Below are positions 23,300 through 35,984 of a stretch of DNA of 64,000 nucleotides, piece by piece (positions within the stretch are counted from its first letter, which is position 1; every line of letters starts with the position of its first letter). The notes beneath the pieces were generated by a model that was not told where the DNA came from, made no database searches, and saw nothing but the letters and a program-made list of their open reading frames with translations. The position numbers and the translations under genes are program-made. Origin of the DNA: Monoplex corrugatus (Eukaryota > Mollusca > Gastropoda > Littorinimorpha > Ranellidae); assembly GCA_030674185.1 (NCBI GenBank), contig JAPXFY010000026.1:52932246-52996245 (forward strand), written 5' to 3'.

Positions 23300-23590
23300 A
23301 GTCGCCGTGGTGTAGTGGTTAACGCAGCGGACTACCAACTGGAAGGTTGTGGGTTCAAATCCCCATCAGTCCCTTCAAAAATATATCATCATGGGATTTT
23401 TTGGCTCTAACCGGCTCCTACCCAGAGTTGGGCGTGCTATGGGCTCATTGGGAAGACTGGGACCACACAGTTGAGTCTCATCCACTTCACGGATGCGTCA
23501 TTGAGGGTGTTGCTCAAATCTTCTGACCAGCACCGCAGATGTCTGTATCTCTCATGCCTGGTTGATGCCAGGATATATTATGATAATAAG
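23300..23590 (+). mobile_element. tRNA-derived SINE
   Basis: The 5' part has box A (TGGTGTAGTGGTTAACGCA) and box B (GGGTTCAAATCC) at tRNA spacing (about 23309-23363). A ~220-base body follows, ending near ATTATGATAATAA. The flanks do not form an acceptor stem, so this is a SINE head. Confidence 0.75.
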
Positions 23591-24508
23591 CATAGAGTAC
23601 AGTCCTGTCATGCAGTCTTAATCCTAGATAGAGCTCCATAGCATCATGATTATCATCCTCATTGACATCATCATCATCACATCACCAAAAAAAAAAACAC
23701 ACAAAAAAACGAGAAACAGACAGACAAAAAAAATACTGTGCCAGCTTCTGTATCCATTAAGGAGATGTAGAAAATGGGATGAAAAAAAAAAAGGTGAGCA
23801 CAAAGGTAACCTCCCTAAGTGCGATGATCCTAAAAAAAACACTAAAAAAAACCCATTCTGTGATAACTTTAGAGCCACAGCAGGGCTATGTAATGTGCTG
23901 TATGCCCGAGATGTCCGCTTCATTTCCAATCCTTGTAACAGCAGGCATCACAACTCTCCAACATTTTCTCAAGTAATTGGATGCATAAGCAATAACACAA
24001 CTTCATATTTGGTAGAATGGTAGGTATTATTGGATACTAATATTTTAATATACAGTGGCATGATTAATGGAAAATGTTATGGCAAATCCATAGAAACATT
24101 TCAGATCAGGGCAGATTTGAACTATGATGGTTTGGATGTCAGCTTGTTTTTCTGGCAATTTTCTGGGGCCGCAATAAGGCTGCAGGCACATCACTGTCAG
24201 TTTCAGTTAACTATACTATAACTGTACGGCCTACCCATGTGCATGTGTGAATATGTGTGGAACCCTTATAGTGCCCCACTCTGCAGTAACACGAGTACAG
24301 CATGCACGCAGATAAACATCTGTGAACTAGCCCTTCTCATCCGATCTGCCCTATCGGCTTTCCTTTTAAAGTAATTTGTAGTAACAATTAGATTACCATA
24401 CTACTAGTCTACTGAGTAGAAAATGCATGCAGCATGTTTTTCTATCTTCTCCCCACTCACCCTTTTTTTAAAAAAAAAAAAAAGATGATTCTTTTATATC
24501 AAGCGGAG

Positions 24509-24510
<2 letters not shown>
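23591..24510. other. intronic, no gene recognised
   Basis: A-rich runs at 23680-23850. No coding motif. Confidence 0.5.
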
Positions 24511-24513
<3 letters not shown>

Positions 24514-24594
<81 letters not shown>

Positions 24595-24597
24595 TGT
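24514..24597. repeat. (GT)n/(GA)n microsatellite
   Basis: GT run followed by GA run. The ~190 bases after it resemble the segment after the GA run at 10090. Confidence 0.9.
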
Positions 24598-25344
24598 ATC
24601 CATGAACGCAAGTTTCTCAGCTCTTTATATCAAATTCACTTTGTATTTAGGTCAAAGGTGTAGACTATTAATATTTTAGGAGTCACGAACTGTAAATTTG
24701 AAAGGTAAGACATCAAGGTCAGGGTCATATGGACCAAAAAGTGCAGACACAGTCAGCAGTTTTCGAGGAAGGTGTGTGAACAACTTTATTTCTGTAACTT
24801 CTTACTATTTAAAGTCTGTTTTGCAGTTGTTGCAGTCCATCATTGCACTTGAAACATTTCAAGTTTTGTGTGTGTGTGTGTTTTTTTTTCTGTTGATATG
24901 CAAGAGTTTGTTCTTGGTAGTGAAGAAAATATCACCACAGTACAATAGAAGTATGGTTTTGAACATCTAGAACTTTCGAGAATCTGAACTTTAAGAAATT
25001 GAGAAATATGTATTGAACGGAAAATTTGGGTATTGCTGTCCCAGACAACTTTTTGTTCCTATACATATCCAAAAGCCCTTTATCAAATATTTAATGAATT
25101 TATTTTACGCACAGAAAAAAATATCATAGATGTCTTTTTCCTTGCTCTGGATCTCCATTCATCAAGGCGGAAGCCAGTCACTTGTAACGTAAAGAATGAT
25201 TACTCGGGATAAAAACATGTCTGTTGTTGGGCCTTCATTTCAAAGCACGAATATGAATCACAAACTACAGGGATATTGTTTTGAAAGATTCATTACACTT
25301 CTTGAAGTGATATAAGATCTTAAACTATTTATGAAAAGTTTACA

Positions 25345-25614
25345 TTTCCCCCCGTGGGGATGCTGGGGGCTCTTTCGGTATAAATAGTCTCCCACCTTCT
25401 GGAAATTCTGTGCTAGAAATTTCTTCTTTTCTGTCTCTTTCGTTTCTGCCTTGTTATTTTGCTTTCTGCCATGTCTTCCTATCATTTTCTGCCTTGCTGA
25501 TCCATTCACCTGTAAGCGTTTGATAAAGTCTTACATGCTTTCTCCTAGGATTGACAATGTATTTTGGGCTGTAGAGAAATAAGATATGCGGAGGCAATTT
25601 TAGGTACCTTGGGC

Positions 25615-25649
<35 letters not shown>

Positions 25650-25910
25650 TTAGTGTCCTTAGTTTTGCTTAAATTTGTATTCAGGTGTGGTTTTTTTGGT
25701 CCCCTGTGTGATGGATTGGACTGAGTGGTCGGCGCTGGGGGCATCTCTTTGGATTGTGTGCGTGGGTGCATTGATGTGTGTGATTAGTTTTCTGCATGTT
25801 TTTTTTTTTTTTTTTTTTTTTTTTTTCTGTTGAAGTATTATGTATGCTTTGAAATTGTTATAGCCCTGATATGGCTCTACACAGTCGGCTGGGCTTTAAA
25901 CAATACAGTT
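25345..25910 (+). repeat. family A copy, full length
   Basis: Begins CCCCCCGTGGGGATGCTGGG and ends GCCCTGATATGGCTCTACAC, then AGTCGGCTGGGCTTTAAACA. An AT microsatellite (25618-25646) and a T run (25800-25826) lie inside. Confidence 0.85.
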
Positions 25911-26699
25911 ACATTTAAAACAAGTATATTTTTTGTTTTCCCTGATGAGAGGAAAGATGATCCCGCTTCAGCAAATAGAGGTTGTTGGTTCTCTTATGCA
26001 ACAGATAAATCTCAGCCTTTTCCTTGATTTAGATAAGTGTAGATCTAGTTCTAGTTAACATTGTGACTGTGTTAGAATTTACTTGAAATTTTATTACAAC
26101 TGGTTGGCTGTAAATACCTGATCCATAGCTTTATTGCTTTGTTTTGTGCCTTAATCCAACACAACCACAAAAAATAAGATTATGCTATTCTAGATTTGCA
26201 GTAGTTTCTCACTATCATGGAGATTTTGGAATGAGAAATGCTTGTGTTGGATATGAGTATTTCTTTCGTTTTTATTAATTTTTTTGCATAAAAGGGGAGA
26301 TTACAGAGTGGCTTGACCATTTTTCTTCTTTTTTTTAAAAGTTCAAAGCATTATGTATTTATCTGTATAAGTGCTAGGCCTACTGTTTCACCATTGACAT
26401 TTGTGTACTATGTGGCTCCTGTAGTGTGGGCTGCCATCTGTGTTCATCTGACATTTTCATGAATTGTTTTATCAGCGAGTTTTCCTGTGCTTAGCATTTT
26501 ATTATGAAATTACCAAAATTGTGTTTGATGATGTAAATTTCATTCTGTGCAGGTGATATTGTATATTAATTATTGATTATATGAATGTAAGCTAATTATT
26601 CATGATATGATTGTAACAGCTACAGTTGTTGCAAAATTGTACATGTACATGGTCATGTATTTAATTAGTTTGGAGTTCTGAGTTTGCTCTAGAGGGATT

Positions 26700-27240
26700 A
26701 CCCCTGTGGGGAAGCTGGGAGCTCTTTCAGTATAAATAGTATCCCCACCTTCTGGAAATTCTGTGCTGAAAATTTCTTCTTTTCTGTCACTCTCTTTGTT
26801 TCTTCCTTATTTGCTTTCTTCCTATCACTCTCTGCCTTGCTGGTCCATTCACCTATATGTGTTTGATAAAGTCTTATACACTTTCTCTTAGGATTGATAA
26901 TTCAGTACATGTATTAAATGCATTTTTGGTTCCAGGAAGTGAGGTGTGCAGAAGCAGTTTTAGGTAACTTAGGCCCGTTTAACTTATAGTGTCCTTAGTT
27001 AATAGTTATGTTTAAGTTTGTAATCATATATGTTTTTCAAATCCCCTGTGCGTTAACTTGGATGAAGTGGTCATCGCCAAGAGCATCTCCTTAGATTATG
27101 TGTGCGAATACATTGATACGTGTTCTTAATTTTCTTTTTCTTTTTTTTTTCCTGTTGAAGTATTGTGTATGTTTTGAAATAGTCATAGCCCTGATATGGT
27201 TCTATGCAGTCGGCTGGGCTGTAAACAAGAATAACAGTAA
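26700..27240 (+). repeat. family A copy, full length
   Basis: Begins CCCCTGTGGGGAAGCTGGGA and ends GCCCTGATATGGTTCTATGC, AGTCGGCTGGGCTGTAAACA, then an AATAACAGTAACAATAAC tail. Confidence 0.85.
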
Positions 27241-27419
27241 CAATAACGGTCAAGAAGGATTCACCAAGCTCTAACAACACTTCCATATGTGATCCATCTA
27301 AACCTGCCTGCAGTGAAGTGGCAGACTCCTTGAGCCAGCACAAAACCTTTGGTGTTTCCAGGGTCTTGAAATGTTGAAGATAACAAGATCTAAGGAACTT
27401 TGTCACCATTAGAATGAAT

Positions 27420-30135
27420 GGAGTATTAAGATGGACAGCAAACAAATGATATGATTGGCAGCAAACAAGTGATAAGATGAACAATAAACAAGTGATAAGA
27501 TGGTCAGCAAACAAGTGATAAGATGTAGCAAACAAGTGATGTGTATATATATATATACATATATATATGGTTGACTTTTGTGGTCGATAAAGTCCAACCT
27601 AGCACTTTATCCCTCATGTGGGATTTCAGGCCAAAGTCTGATGCACACAGGCTTCCACATACTGGACACTCAGTGGAACGCTCTGCAAGTGATAGGATGA
27701 ACAGTGAACAAGTGATAAGTTGGACAGCAAACAAGTGATAAGATGAACAGCAAACAAGTGATAAGATGAACAGCAAACAAGTGATAAGATGAACAGCAAA
27801 CAAGTGATAAGATGAACAGCAAACAAGTGATAAGATGGACAGCAAACAAGTGATAAGATGAACAGCAAACAAGTGATAAGATGAACAGCAAACAAGTGAT
27901 AAGATGAACAGCAAACAAATGATAAGATGAACAGCAAACAAGTGATAAGATGGACAGCAAACAAGTGATAAGATGAACAGCAAACAAATGATAAGATGAA
28001 CAGCAAACAAGTGATAAGATGAACAGCAAACAAGTGATACGATGGACAGCAAACAAGTGATCAGATGGACAGCAAACAAGTGATAAGATGAACAGCAAAC
28101 AAGTGATAAGATGAACAGCAAACAAGTGATTAGATGCACAGCAAACAAGTGATAAGATGAACAGTGGACAAGTGATAAGATGGACAGCAAACAAGTGATA
28201 AGATGGACAGCAAACAAGTGATAAGATAGACAGCTGACAAGTGATAAGATGAACAGTGAACAAGTGATAAGATGGGCAATAAACAAGTGATAAGATGAAC
28301 AGTGAACAAGTGGTAAAATGAACAGTGAACAAGTGATAAGATGAACAGCAAACAAGTGATAAGATGGACAGCAAACAAGTGATAAGATGAACAGCAAACA
28401 AGTGATACGATGAACAGCAAACAAGTGATAAGATGAACAGCGAACAAGTGATACGATGAACAGCGAACAAGTGATAAGATGAACAGCAAACAAGTGATAC
28501 GATGAACAGCAAACAAGTGATAAGATGAACAGCAAACAAGTGATAAGATGAACAGCAAACAAGTGATAAGATGAACAGCAAACAAGTGATACGATGAACA
28601 GCAAACAAGTGATACGATGAACAGCAAACAAGTGATAAGATGAACAGCAAACAAGTGATAAGATGAACAGCAAACAAGTGATCAGATGGACAGCAAACAA
28701 GTGATAAGATGAACAGCAAACAAGTGACAAGGTGAACAGTGAACAAGTGATCAGATGGACAGCAAACAAGTGATAAGATGAACAGCAAACAAGTGATACG
28801 ATGAACAGCAAACAAGTGATACGATGAACAGCAAACAAGTGATAAGATGAACAGCAAACAAGTGATAAGATGAACAGCAAACAAGTGATACGATGAACAG
28901 CAAACAAGTGATACGATGAACAGCAAACAAGTGATAAGATGAACAGCAAACAAGTGATAAGATGAACAGCAAACAAGTGATATGATGAACAGCAAACAAG
29001 TGACAAGGTGAACAGCAAGTGATCAGATGGACAGCAAACAAGTGACAAGGTGAACAGCAAGTGATCAGATGGACAATAAGCAAGTGATCAGATGGACAGC
29101 AAACAAGTGACAAGGTGAACAGCAAGTGATCAGATGGACAGCAAACAAGTAACAAGGTGAACAGCAAGTGATCAGATGGACAGCAAACAAGTGATCAGAT
29201 GGACAGCAAACAAGTGATCAGATGGACAGCAAACAAGTGATCAGATGGACAGCAAACAAGTAACAAGGTGAACAGCAAGTGATCAGATGGACAGCAAACA
29301 AGTGATCAGATGGACAGCAAACAAGTGATCAGATGGACAGCAAACAAGTGACAAGGTGAACAGCAAGTGATCAGATGGACAGCAAACAAGTGATCAGATG
29401 GACAGCAAACAAGTGATCAGATGGACAGCAAACAAGTGATCAGATGGACAGCAAACAAGTGATCAGATGGACAGCAAACAAGTGATCAGATGGACAGCAA
29501 ACAAGTGATCAGATGGACAGCAAACAAGTGATCAGATGGACAGCAAACAAGTGACAAGGTGAACAGCAAGTGATCAGGTGAACAGCAAACAAGTGACAAG
29601 GTGAACAGCAAGTGATCAGATGGACAGCAAACAAGTGACAAGGTGAACAGCAAGTGATCAGATGGACAGCAAACAGGTGACAAGGTGAACAGCAAGTGAT
29701 CAGATGGACAGCAAACAAGTGACAAGGTGAACAGCAAGTGATCAGATGGACAATAAGCAAATGATCAGATGGACAGCAAACAAGTGACAAGGTGAACAGC
29801 AAGTGATCAGATGGACAGCAAACAAGTGACAAGGTGAACAGCAAGTGATCAGATGGACAGCAAACAAGTGATCAGATGGACAGCAAACAAGTGACAAGGT
29901 GAACAGCAAGTGATCAGATGGACAGCAAACAAGTGACAAGGTGAACAGCAAGTGATAAGATGGACAATAAGCAAGTGATAAGATGGACAATAAGCAAGTG
30001 ATCAGATGGACAATAAGAAGTGATCAGATGGACAATAAGCAAGTGATAAGATGGACAGCAAGCAAGTGACAAGGTGAACAGCAAGTGATCAGATGGACAA
30101 TAAGCAAGTGATCAGATGGACAGCAAACAAGCAAA
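27420..30135. repeat. 23-bp minisatellite, more than 100 units
   Basis: The unit is CAAGTGATAAGATGAACAGC plus AAA (23 bases), with A/C and A/G variants (GATACGATG, GATCAGATGG). From about 28990 onward a 19-base variant (CAAGTGACAAGGTGAACAG) alternates with the 23-base unit to give a ~42-base higher-order repeat. Because 23 is not a multiple of three and the unit lacks stops on the minus strand, all three minus frames stay open and encode the same 23-residue peptide repeat (LFAVHLITCLL...). The 518-, 441- and 174-codon frames are therefore artefacts. The array is interrupted at about 27541-27690. Confidence 0.95.
27555..27690 (-). pseudogene. zinc-finger-like LINE C-terminal fragment inside the minisatellite
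   Basis: The minus frame reads STECPVCGSLCASDFGLKSH, then MRDK. CxxC followed by an SDFGLKSH-type helix with only one clear His resembles the C-terminal finger of animal LINE ORF2 proteins (C-x-C-GL-x-SH-x-R). It interrupts the repeat array and is not part of it. Confidence 0.55.
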
Positions 30136-30159
30136 CTTTTATGTTCCAAGGTGGGATTA

Positions 30160-30330
30160 AACTTGAGTCATGAAATATTGGGTTCACAGCTTTACAGCTT
30201 TATCAGAAGGGCCAGCTAACAGTGACCTGCCAAGGGTCAAACCTTAACCCTTCAGTTTTGTTTTTTTGTTTTTGTTTTTTTCTTTTTATCAGCACAGTGC
30301 TATAACCAACTGAGCTATAGTAAGCTTGTA
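30160..30330 (-). mobile_element. tRNA-like SINE relic
   Basis: The reverse complement of 30290-30325 contains TATAGCTCAGTTGGTTATAG followed by CACTGTGCT, a clear box A-like segment. A possible box B (AACCCAATAT region) is weak. Confidence 0.45.
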
Positions 30331-30434
30331 TTTAATGGGTGAGAGAAAAAAGATGGGCATATCCCCCACCACCCACCCACTTTCAACCTGCCAAACAGTT
30401 TGTGTCAGACATAAAGAAGATAACATAGGAACAC

Positions 30435-30812
30435 ATGAAATTACAAATAAAGAAGGCTGCAAATAGACAACATATGAAGACGAAATAACAATAAAGAAGG
30501 CTGCAAATAGACAACATATAAAGACGAAATAACAATAAAGAAGGCTGCAAATAGACAACATATAAAGACGAAATAACAATAAAGAAGGCTGCAAATAGAC
30601 GACATATAAAGACGAAATAACAATAAAGAAGGCTGCAAATAGACAACATATAAAGACGAAATAACAATAAAGAAGGCTGCAAATAGACAACATATAAAGA
30701 CGAAATAACAATAAAGAAGGTGCAAATAGACAACATATGAAGACGAAATAACAATAAAGAAGGCTGCAAATAGACAACATATAAAGACGAAATAACAATA
30801 AAGAAGGCTGCC
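30435..30812. repeat. 44-bp minisatellite, about 8.5 units
   Basis: The unit is AATAAAGAAGGCTGCAAATA, then GACAACATATAAAGACGAAA and TAAC. Units are almost identical. One lacks a single base (near 30720), and a few have GACGACAT or ATGAAG variants. Open minus frames across it are artefacts. Confidence 0.95.
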
Positions 30813-32229
30813 ATGAAACTGATTCTCTAGGAGAGTACTTTGCACTTGCAGCCTGAATTTATTGATCTTGTTTATTTGTTGCCTTTTCTGTACACCAGAC
30901 AAAGTCTGCTTGGCTGACAGATTTGGGTCTGCCTGTTAAATTCATTGAATAAACATTCATTGACTTACATATGGCCTGTCTTTTTGTTGCTGTTTTTTCC
31001 CCAAAATGTTATTGATCTGTAATGAGAGTGGGGGGGGGGGGGCTACCCTTATTACTTCCCCTGGTGCTGACACAAGTGTTTGATTATTGATTTATTTGTT
31101 AAATAGGAGTCCAATGCACATGATTTTTCCTCATTTCTTTTCTGCTTCTTTTTTATTCATGTAATTTCATTTGTTTTTAATTGAATGTTTTTAGCGACTA
31201 TCTTTTGACACCTAGCTGATCTTTCTGTTTAGTCTAGACATGAACAGATTGATCAATAACGGCTCATTGAGATGACTGGGCTATCGTTTAATGGAGTCTC
31301 AGTCAGTGGGGTGCAACTTTTCACTCACATTGCATGATTTTGACCAAAGTGTGAAAAATTAACAACATAACCATAAATGGCACAGACATAAAACAAACTC
31401 CACTGAAAAAGGAGAAATGGAATTTTGAAATAGTTGTACTCAAATTAAGTTGAAGTGAATATTCAAACAGCGTTCTTGTCAAAAGTAAGCATAGGTGATA
31501 AACAAACAAACACAAACATTCATGGCACACAGTAATTTACTTGCATAACATATTCCATCCTTCCAGTTCCACACAGATTCAGTATCATATTTATTCAGTT
31601 GTTTTGCTCTGCTGAAGTATTGGTTGGTGGAAAATTTTTTTTGAAAGGCCACAAATCCACACTACACTGTGACACTTTTGCCTGTGAGCCACAGTGTTCA
31701 AACGCATGTGATTCTGGGAGCTTGGTAGCAGTGGGTCATTTTGAATTCTTTTAAAGGAGCTATGAAAAGAGAGAATAATGGTCAAAGGGAAAGAGCTGCT
31801 GAGGGCTCCAGCAACACATTTATTTCCCTGTGATTGATTTTGATAGGCACACAAAAAAACAAAAACAAAAACAAAAAAAACATTAACATCTTTTAGATGC
31901 ATGAATCTGTTACGAACTTAAGCAAAAATTACATTGTTGGAAACCTGTAGCAACAATATTCTGTTGAGTTGATTAACTGATGTGCGCAGTGTGACTATGT
32001 TTTGAAGCACTGTCAGTTTTAATTTTGTTTTTCTTTTGAATGTACTTATATTAAATGTTAAACAGTATTGTGTGATAGTGTATTGAAGCAGTATTTTTTA
32101 TCTTGTTTGGACTCGGCTGATAACGAGTAAATCATAATTCTGTGTTTAGTAGAGACAGTGCATGAAGCTATCAGCATCATTTATTTAAACTTACCGTAAT
32201 GTAAAGTCTGTTTGTTGTTCTGACTGCAG
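30813..32229. other. end of RGL first intron
   Basis: AT-rich intronic DNA with a G run at 31030-31042. The last bases, TTGTTCTGACTGCAG, form the acceptor of exon 2. Confidence 0.6.
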
Positions 32230-32328
32230 GATGACCAGGATGGCACCAGGTTCTGGCGGGAAGAGCGTGAGGAAGGGGCCGTGTACAATGCCTACCTGAA
32301 ACGTGTCACCTACCTCTCACAGGCCAGG
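32230..32328 (+). CDS. RalGDS/RGL-family Ral GEF, exon 2
   Basis: Acceptor TGACTGCAG, donor GTCAGT; 99 bases, phase 0 at both ends. It reads DDQDGTRFWREEREEGAVYN, then AYLKRVTYLSQAR. The (W)-x-EE-x2-EGAVY-x3-LKRV pattern is the segment just before the RasGEF_N domain in RGL proteins. This is the first exon with clear family similarity. Confidence 0.85.
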
Positions 32329-32464
32329 GTCAGTATATACACGTAGCTCATGGGACCAGTGAATATGTTTCTTGTAAATGAATATGTTTCTTGTAAGTAG
32401 TATTCTGCAGTAATAGTACTGTTTTTGTACTGTATATGTAATTATGTTTTAAAATAAAGTTTCT

Positions 32465-33456
32465 TCGAACTCCATCGTATAATCAGTTTAATGAGTCATG
32501 TAACAAAGATTCTGTTAAACATTATCATGATGAGGACAAGGAGCAGAATCAGAAGAGAAACAGCAGAAGAGCAGTGTGGAATTGTTGAAAGGAAAGGAAC
32601 TATTAATGTCATATACATCCAAAGAACTCTCAAGAAAGATCAGTGGAGTTGAAAAAGGATTTATGTTTATATTTTGTGTGGTTAAGACAGAAAGAAGTGA
32701 TCAACCAACTGGAAAGGCTCAATGTTGATGGAAAGGATCAAAGAATAATATGGAATATGTATTGAGAACAAACAGCAGCAGTGAGAGTTGAAAATGATAT
32801 AAGTTCGTTCAAAAATATCAAAAGAGAGGTTAGGCAGGGATATGTTCTGTCATCAGATTTGTTTCCACTTTACAGCGAAACTATCATGAGAAACCTAAAA
32901 GAATGCACTGGAATAAAGGTTGGAGGGAAAATGATAAATGATCTCTGTAATTGCAGAAAATGAATAAGACCTACAGAATCTTGTGAATATTATAGAAATA
33001 GAAAGCAGAGATAAAGGGCTGGAGCTAAATAGCAAGAAGACTGAAGTCATGGTAATCAATTAAAAAAAAAAAACAACCAACAAGCCCCCAGTGCAAAATA
33101 ACAGCAAATGGCACAACATCGAGACAAGTTGATAAGGTTAAATATCTCGGAACAGTCATTACACCAGTTGGCAGATGCACATTAGAAATACCCAGCAGAA
33201 TCGGCCAAGCCAAAACGGTATTCAAGAAAATGAAAAGCATTCTAATCAACAAATGCCTTTCAATTAACATCAGTAAGCGAGTTCTTCAGTGTTATATAGA
33301 ACCGATACTGTTGTACAGATGTGAAGCGTGGATGTCAATATGCAAAGTCAAACAAAATTGAGGCAGCTGAAATGTGGTTTCTGAGAAGAAGAATGTTAAG
33401 AGTTCCATGGACAGCAAAGAGAACAAACAAGGTAGTCTTGAAAGAGGTCAGACCCC
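32465..33456 (+). mobile_element. RTE-like LINE fragment, truncated at both ends
   Basis: A copy of the family split at 36638-42519. It runs from about ELH-x-TISLMSHVTK (32470-32515) through MRNLKECTGIKVGGKMIND (32888-32945) to the MWFLRRRMLRVPWTAKRTNK region (about 33370-33435). It then stops abruptly. Several frameshifts occur and the YADD segment is disrupted near 32945. It lacks the two TTAA insertions present in the other copy, so it shows what the empty sites looked like. Confidence 0.85.
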
Positions 33457-34450
33457 ATGGTAAGAACGACTTTTATTGCCTCTCATAAAGTGTAAACACG
33501 TCTTATTCGACTGTTGTGAGCGTAACTCATTCACAGTAGAGATGCCATTGTTCTTAAGTCATAAACAGGAATAGGCTGACCAGTTACAGGTCACTCGCCA
33601 CGTGCAGTGGTCAAAGGTTACTCTGTATTAATGAGGCTGTATCAAGACCTACTTCAAGTACTACTAACAGGCGCCATATCACCAGTGGACAGTTTTCAGT
33701 ATCAGATCCTATACGGCGTCAGTTAGAGTGCAGCCATCTCACTTGGGAGATCCTTGATCCTGGACGTTAGAGCTGAGTGAGTTAAAATGTAAACGTGTTG
33801 CATACATGGACTTTGCTTTACATTGTGTCTGAAAGTTGTCACCATGATTCAAACTATTGCTCTATCACTGAAGGTCCTGTGTGGCTGGGATTAGAAAAAT
33901 CCCTGTTGCAACCTAATATCAAACCTGGAACCTCCAGCTTTTTATGTGAGAGCTTATCCACTTGGTTAAGTCTTCAAATTCCATATAGCAAGGTAGACTG
34001 TTACAGCAACATGGTAATGACTTACAGGTGAATTCATTTCAGTGTCTTTGTCATGGTAAGAAGTATGCTTATCAAGGACAATGCAGGTTTCTTCATATGT
34101 GTGTCTTTATGACAGTTTTCTTTGAATGTTTTTATAGACAACTGAACCAAATGCAGCAACATTCAAATTAGGAGGGGGCAGCATAATTTATCTGTATTTG
34201 TATTTTGTTAAACAGAATCAAACAAAAATTTTTGATGAACAAAACAGAATAAACTTGCAAGGCAACAAAACCAACTGAACAAACACAGATGACTGAAACA
34301 TCTCACGTTCTTTACATACATATTACATTTACAGTTGCATTACATTTACATGCTATGAAATAATACATATTTGTGGCTAATATGTATTTAAAGTATAAAC
34401 ATACTCATAATAATACTTAAAGCGGTGATTGTTCCCATGTTTTCCATCAG
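33457..34450. other. RGL intron 2, remainder
   Basis: No gene. A weak tRNA-SINE relic on the minus strand near 33885-33970 is suggested by a GGTTCCAGGTTTGAT box B-like string and an AACCAAGTGGATAAGC box A-like string. The end, TTTTCCATCAG, is the exon 3 acceptor. Confidence 0.5.
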
Positions 34451-34656
34451 CTGGAAGATGAGACGGCACGCGAGTTTTCCCACTTGATGTGGGAGACGCA
34501 AAAGCTACGAGTGATTAAAGCAGGAACGTTGCCGCGACTGGTGGAGGCATTGTGCACAGTGCGAGGGGAGCTTGACTCATCCTACATGAACGTCTTTCTG
34601 TCTACTTACCGCACCTTTGCCACTCCCATGCAGCTTCTGCAGGCCGTCATTGAAAG
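34451..34656 (+). CDS. RalGDS/RGL-family Ral GEF, exon 3 (REM domain)
   Basis: Acceptor TTCCATCAG, donor GTAAAT; 206 bases, phase 0 in and two bases out. It reads LEDETAREFSHLMWETQKLR, VIKAGTLPRLVEALCTVRGE, LDSSYMNVFLSTYRTFATPM and so on. The (V/I)(K/R)AGTL-x2-LVE and VFL-x-TYR-x-F motifs are hallmarks of the RasGEF_N/REM domain, which packs against the catalytic domain. This is one of the strongest exons for the family call. Confidence 0.95.
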
Positions 34657-35414
34657 GTAAATTAAACACTAGATGATTTTTTTTTCTTTATTCCCTCATC
34701 TTCTGCTTATTCCTGTCCCTCATCTGCTGCTTATTCCTGTGCCATTGTCCCAATGCCTCTCATTTCAGCTGTCCGACACATTTCCAGACATGTCAGATCT
34801 TGGGTCACTATGAGAGCAGGGCTTCAAAGGCAACAGAATCTGGGACCATTTTTCACAATTTCAGTTTCAGTTTCAGTTTCTAAAGATGACGCCTCTGCGC
34901 TCGGAATGAATTCCATATGTACTAACGTCACAGGTGACATGTGATGAAGAAAATCCAGAATGATCACGGCACAAGCCTTAAGCCTGCACATAAACCCATG
35001 AGCTGGCCAAGTCCTGAGGTCCTACCTAGATAGTTCCATAGCCCTGGGGTCGTAGGGGAGTGCGGTTGCAGAGACCGCTACTTTTCCTGGGGCCAGCACC
35101 TCGAGAGCAGCACCCATCCCCTCTCCCTCGCTTTAAATTCATATTCATACTCACATTTTTTTTTAACCAAGACTTCAGAAAGGCAAGAAGGCTAATTGGT
35201 CTTCAAGGGGTGGGACCTGGGAAATCAACTTTTATCTCCAATGTTTTATACCAAGGCAGCCAGGCAATGCCCTGCTCTTAACAAGTTTCAATTGCCGTGG
35301 GATCTTTAGTGTGCATACAGTGTTATGGTGATGATTATAGGGACAACAGTAGTGATGCTTATGGAGTTCCATTTTGGACTGAGACTACATGATCACCTAC
35401 CACCCACCAAAGAA
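34657..35414. other. RGL intron 3, first part
   Basis: Contains a TTCAGT run (34859-34880) and low-similarity repeat-like DNA. No exon. Confidence 0.5.
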
Positions 35415-35512
35415 AAAAGACAGTGACAAAATAAAAAATTTCTAGCATAGAATTTCCAGAAGGTGGGGATATTATTTATACTGAAAGCCCCTGGCATCCC
35501 CACGGGGGGTCT
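35415..35512 (-). repeat. family A fragment
   Basis: Only the 5' ~95 bases of family A remain, reversed: from GTGACAAAATAAAAAATTTC through CAGAATTTCCAGAAGGTGGG region to CATCCCCACGGGGGG. Confidence 0.75.
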
Positions 35513-35727
35513 CTACAATGCTTATAGTTTGAGATGTTATGGAAATTCCTGTTCTGTTATATTTGCACAGTCTGCTGCGATCTTACTGGTAGCATGTACT
35601 GGCTGACAAGTCATCTGCTGCGAACATTATTGCAGCATGCGGAAAAACAGTGTGTTGCTTGCTGTGAATATCCTTGCAATGTGTCGCAAAAACAGTTACA
35701 TTTTTTCTTTAGTTTTTTGCTTGATCG

Positions 35728-35900
35728 CTCAGGAAGCTGATCAGTAAGGTTAGGGAATGAAAGGGTTAGTTTTGCATCGTTATCATGGCTGATCATGCAG
35801 GAAGCTGGTGAATACAATGAGGGAATGAAAGGATTAAGTTGTTGCTTTGCTGTCATCGCTAATGATGCAGGAAGCTGGTGAATAGGGTGAGGATTAAAAT
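35728..35900. repeat. diverged relative of the palindromic TTAA MITE
   Basis: Three partial units each contain GCAGGAAGCTGGTGAATA and a GGGAATGAAAGG-like block. Ends are not intact. Confidence 0.5.
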
Positions 35901-35984
35901 TTAAATCTAGTGTGTGTATATATGGGTGTATGTTTGCTCATGCCTGCATGTTTACTGTTGTTGTTTAAATCCTTTTCTTCAGGT

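Noticed and set aside
23302..23372. Possible tRNA gene
   Set aside because: Box A and B are present but the acceptor stem does not pair and a SINE body follows.
27504..29060. A 518-codon minus-strand frame rich in L, C, S, H
   Set aside because: It is the translation of a 23-bp minisatellite. All three frames encode the same periodic peptide, and there is no start context or domain.
30289..30902. Hydrophobic frames resembling membrane proteins
   Set aside because: Produced by the 44-bp minisatellite in three frames.
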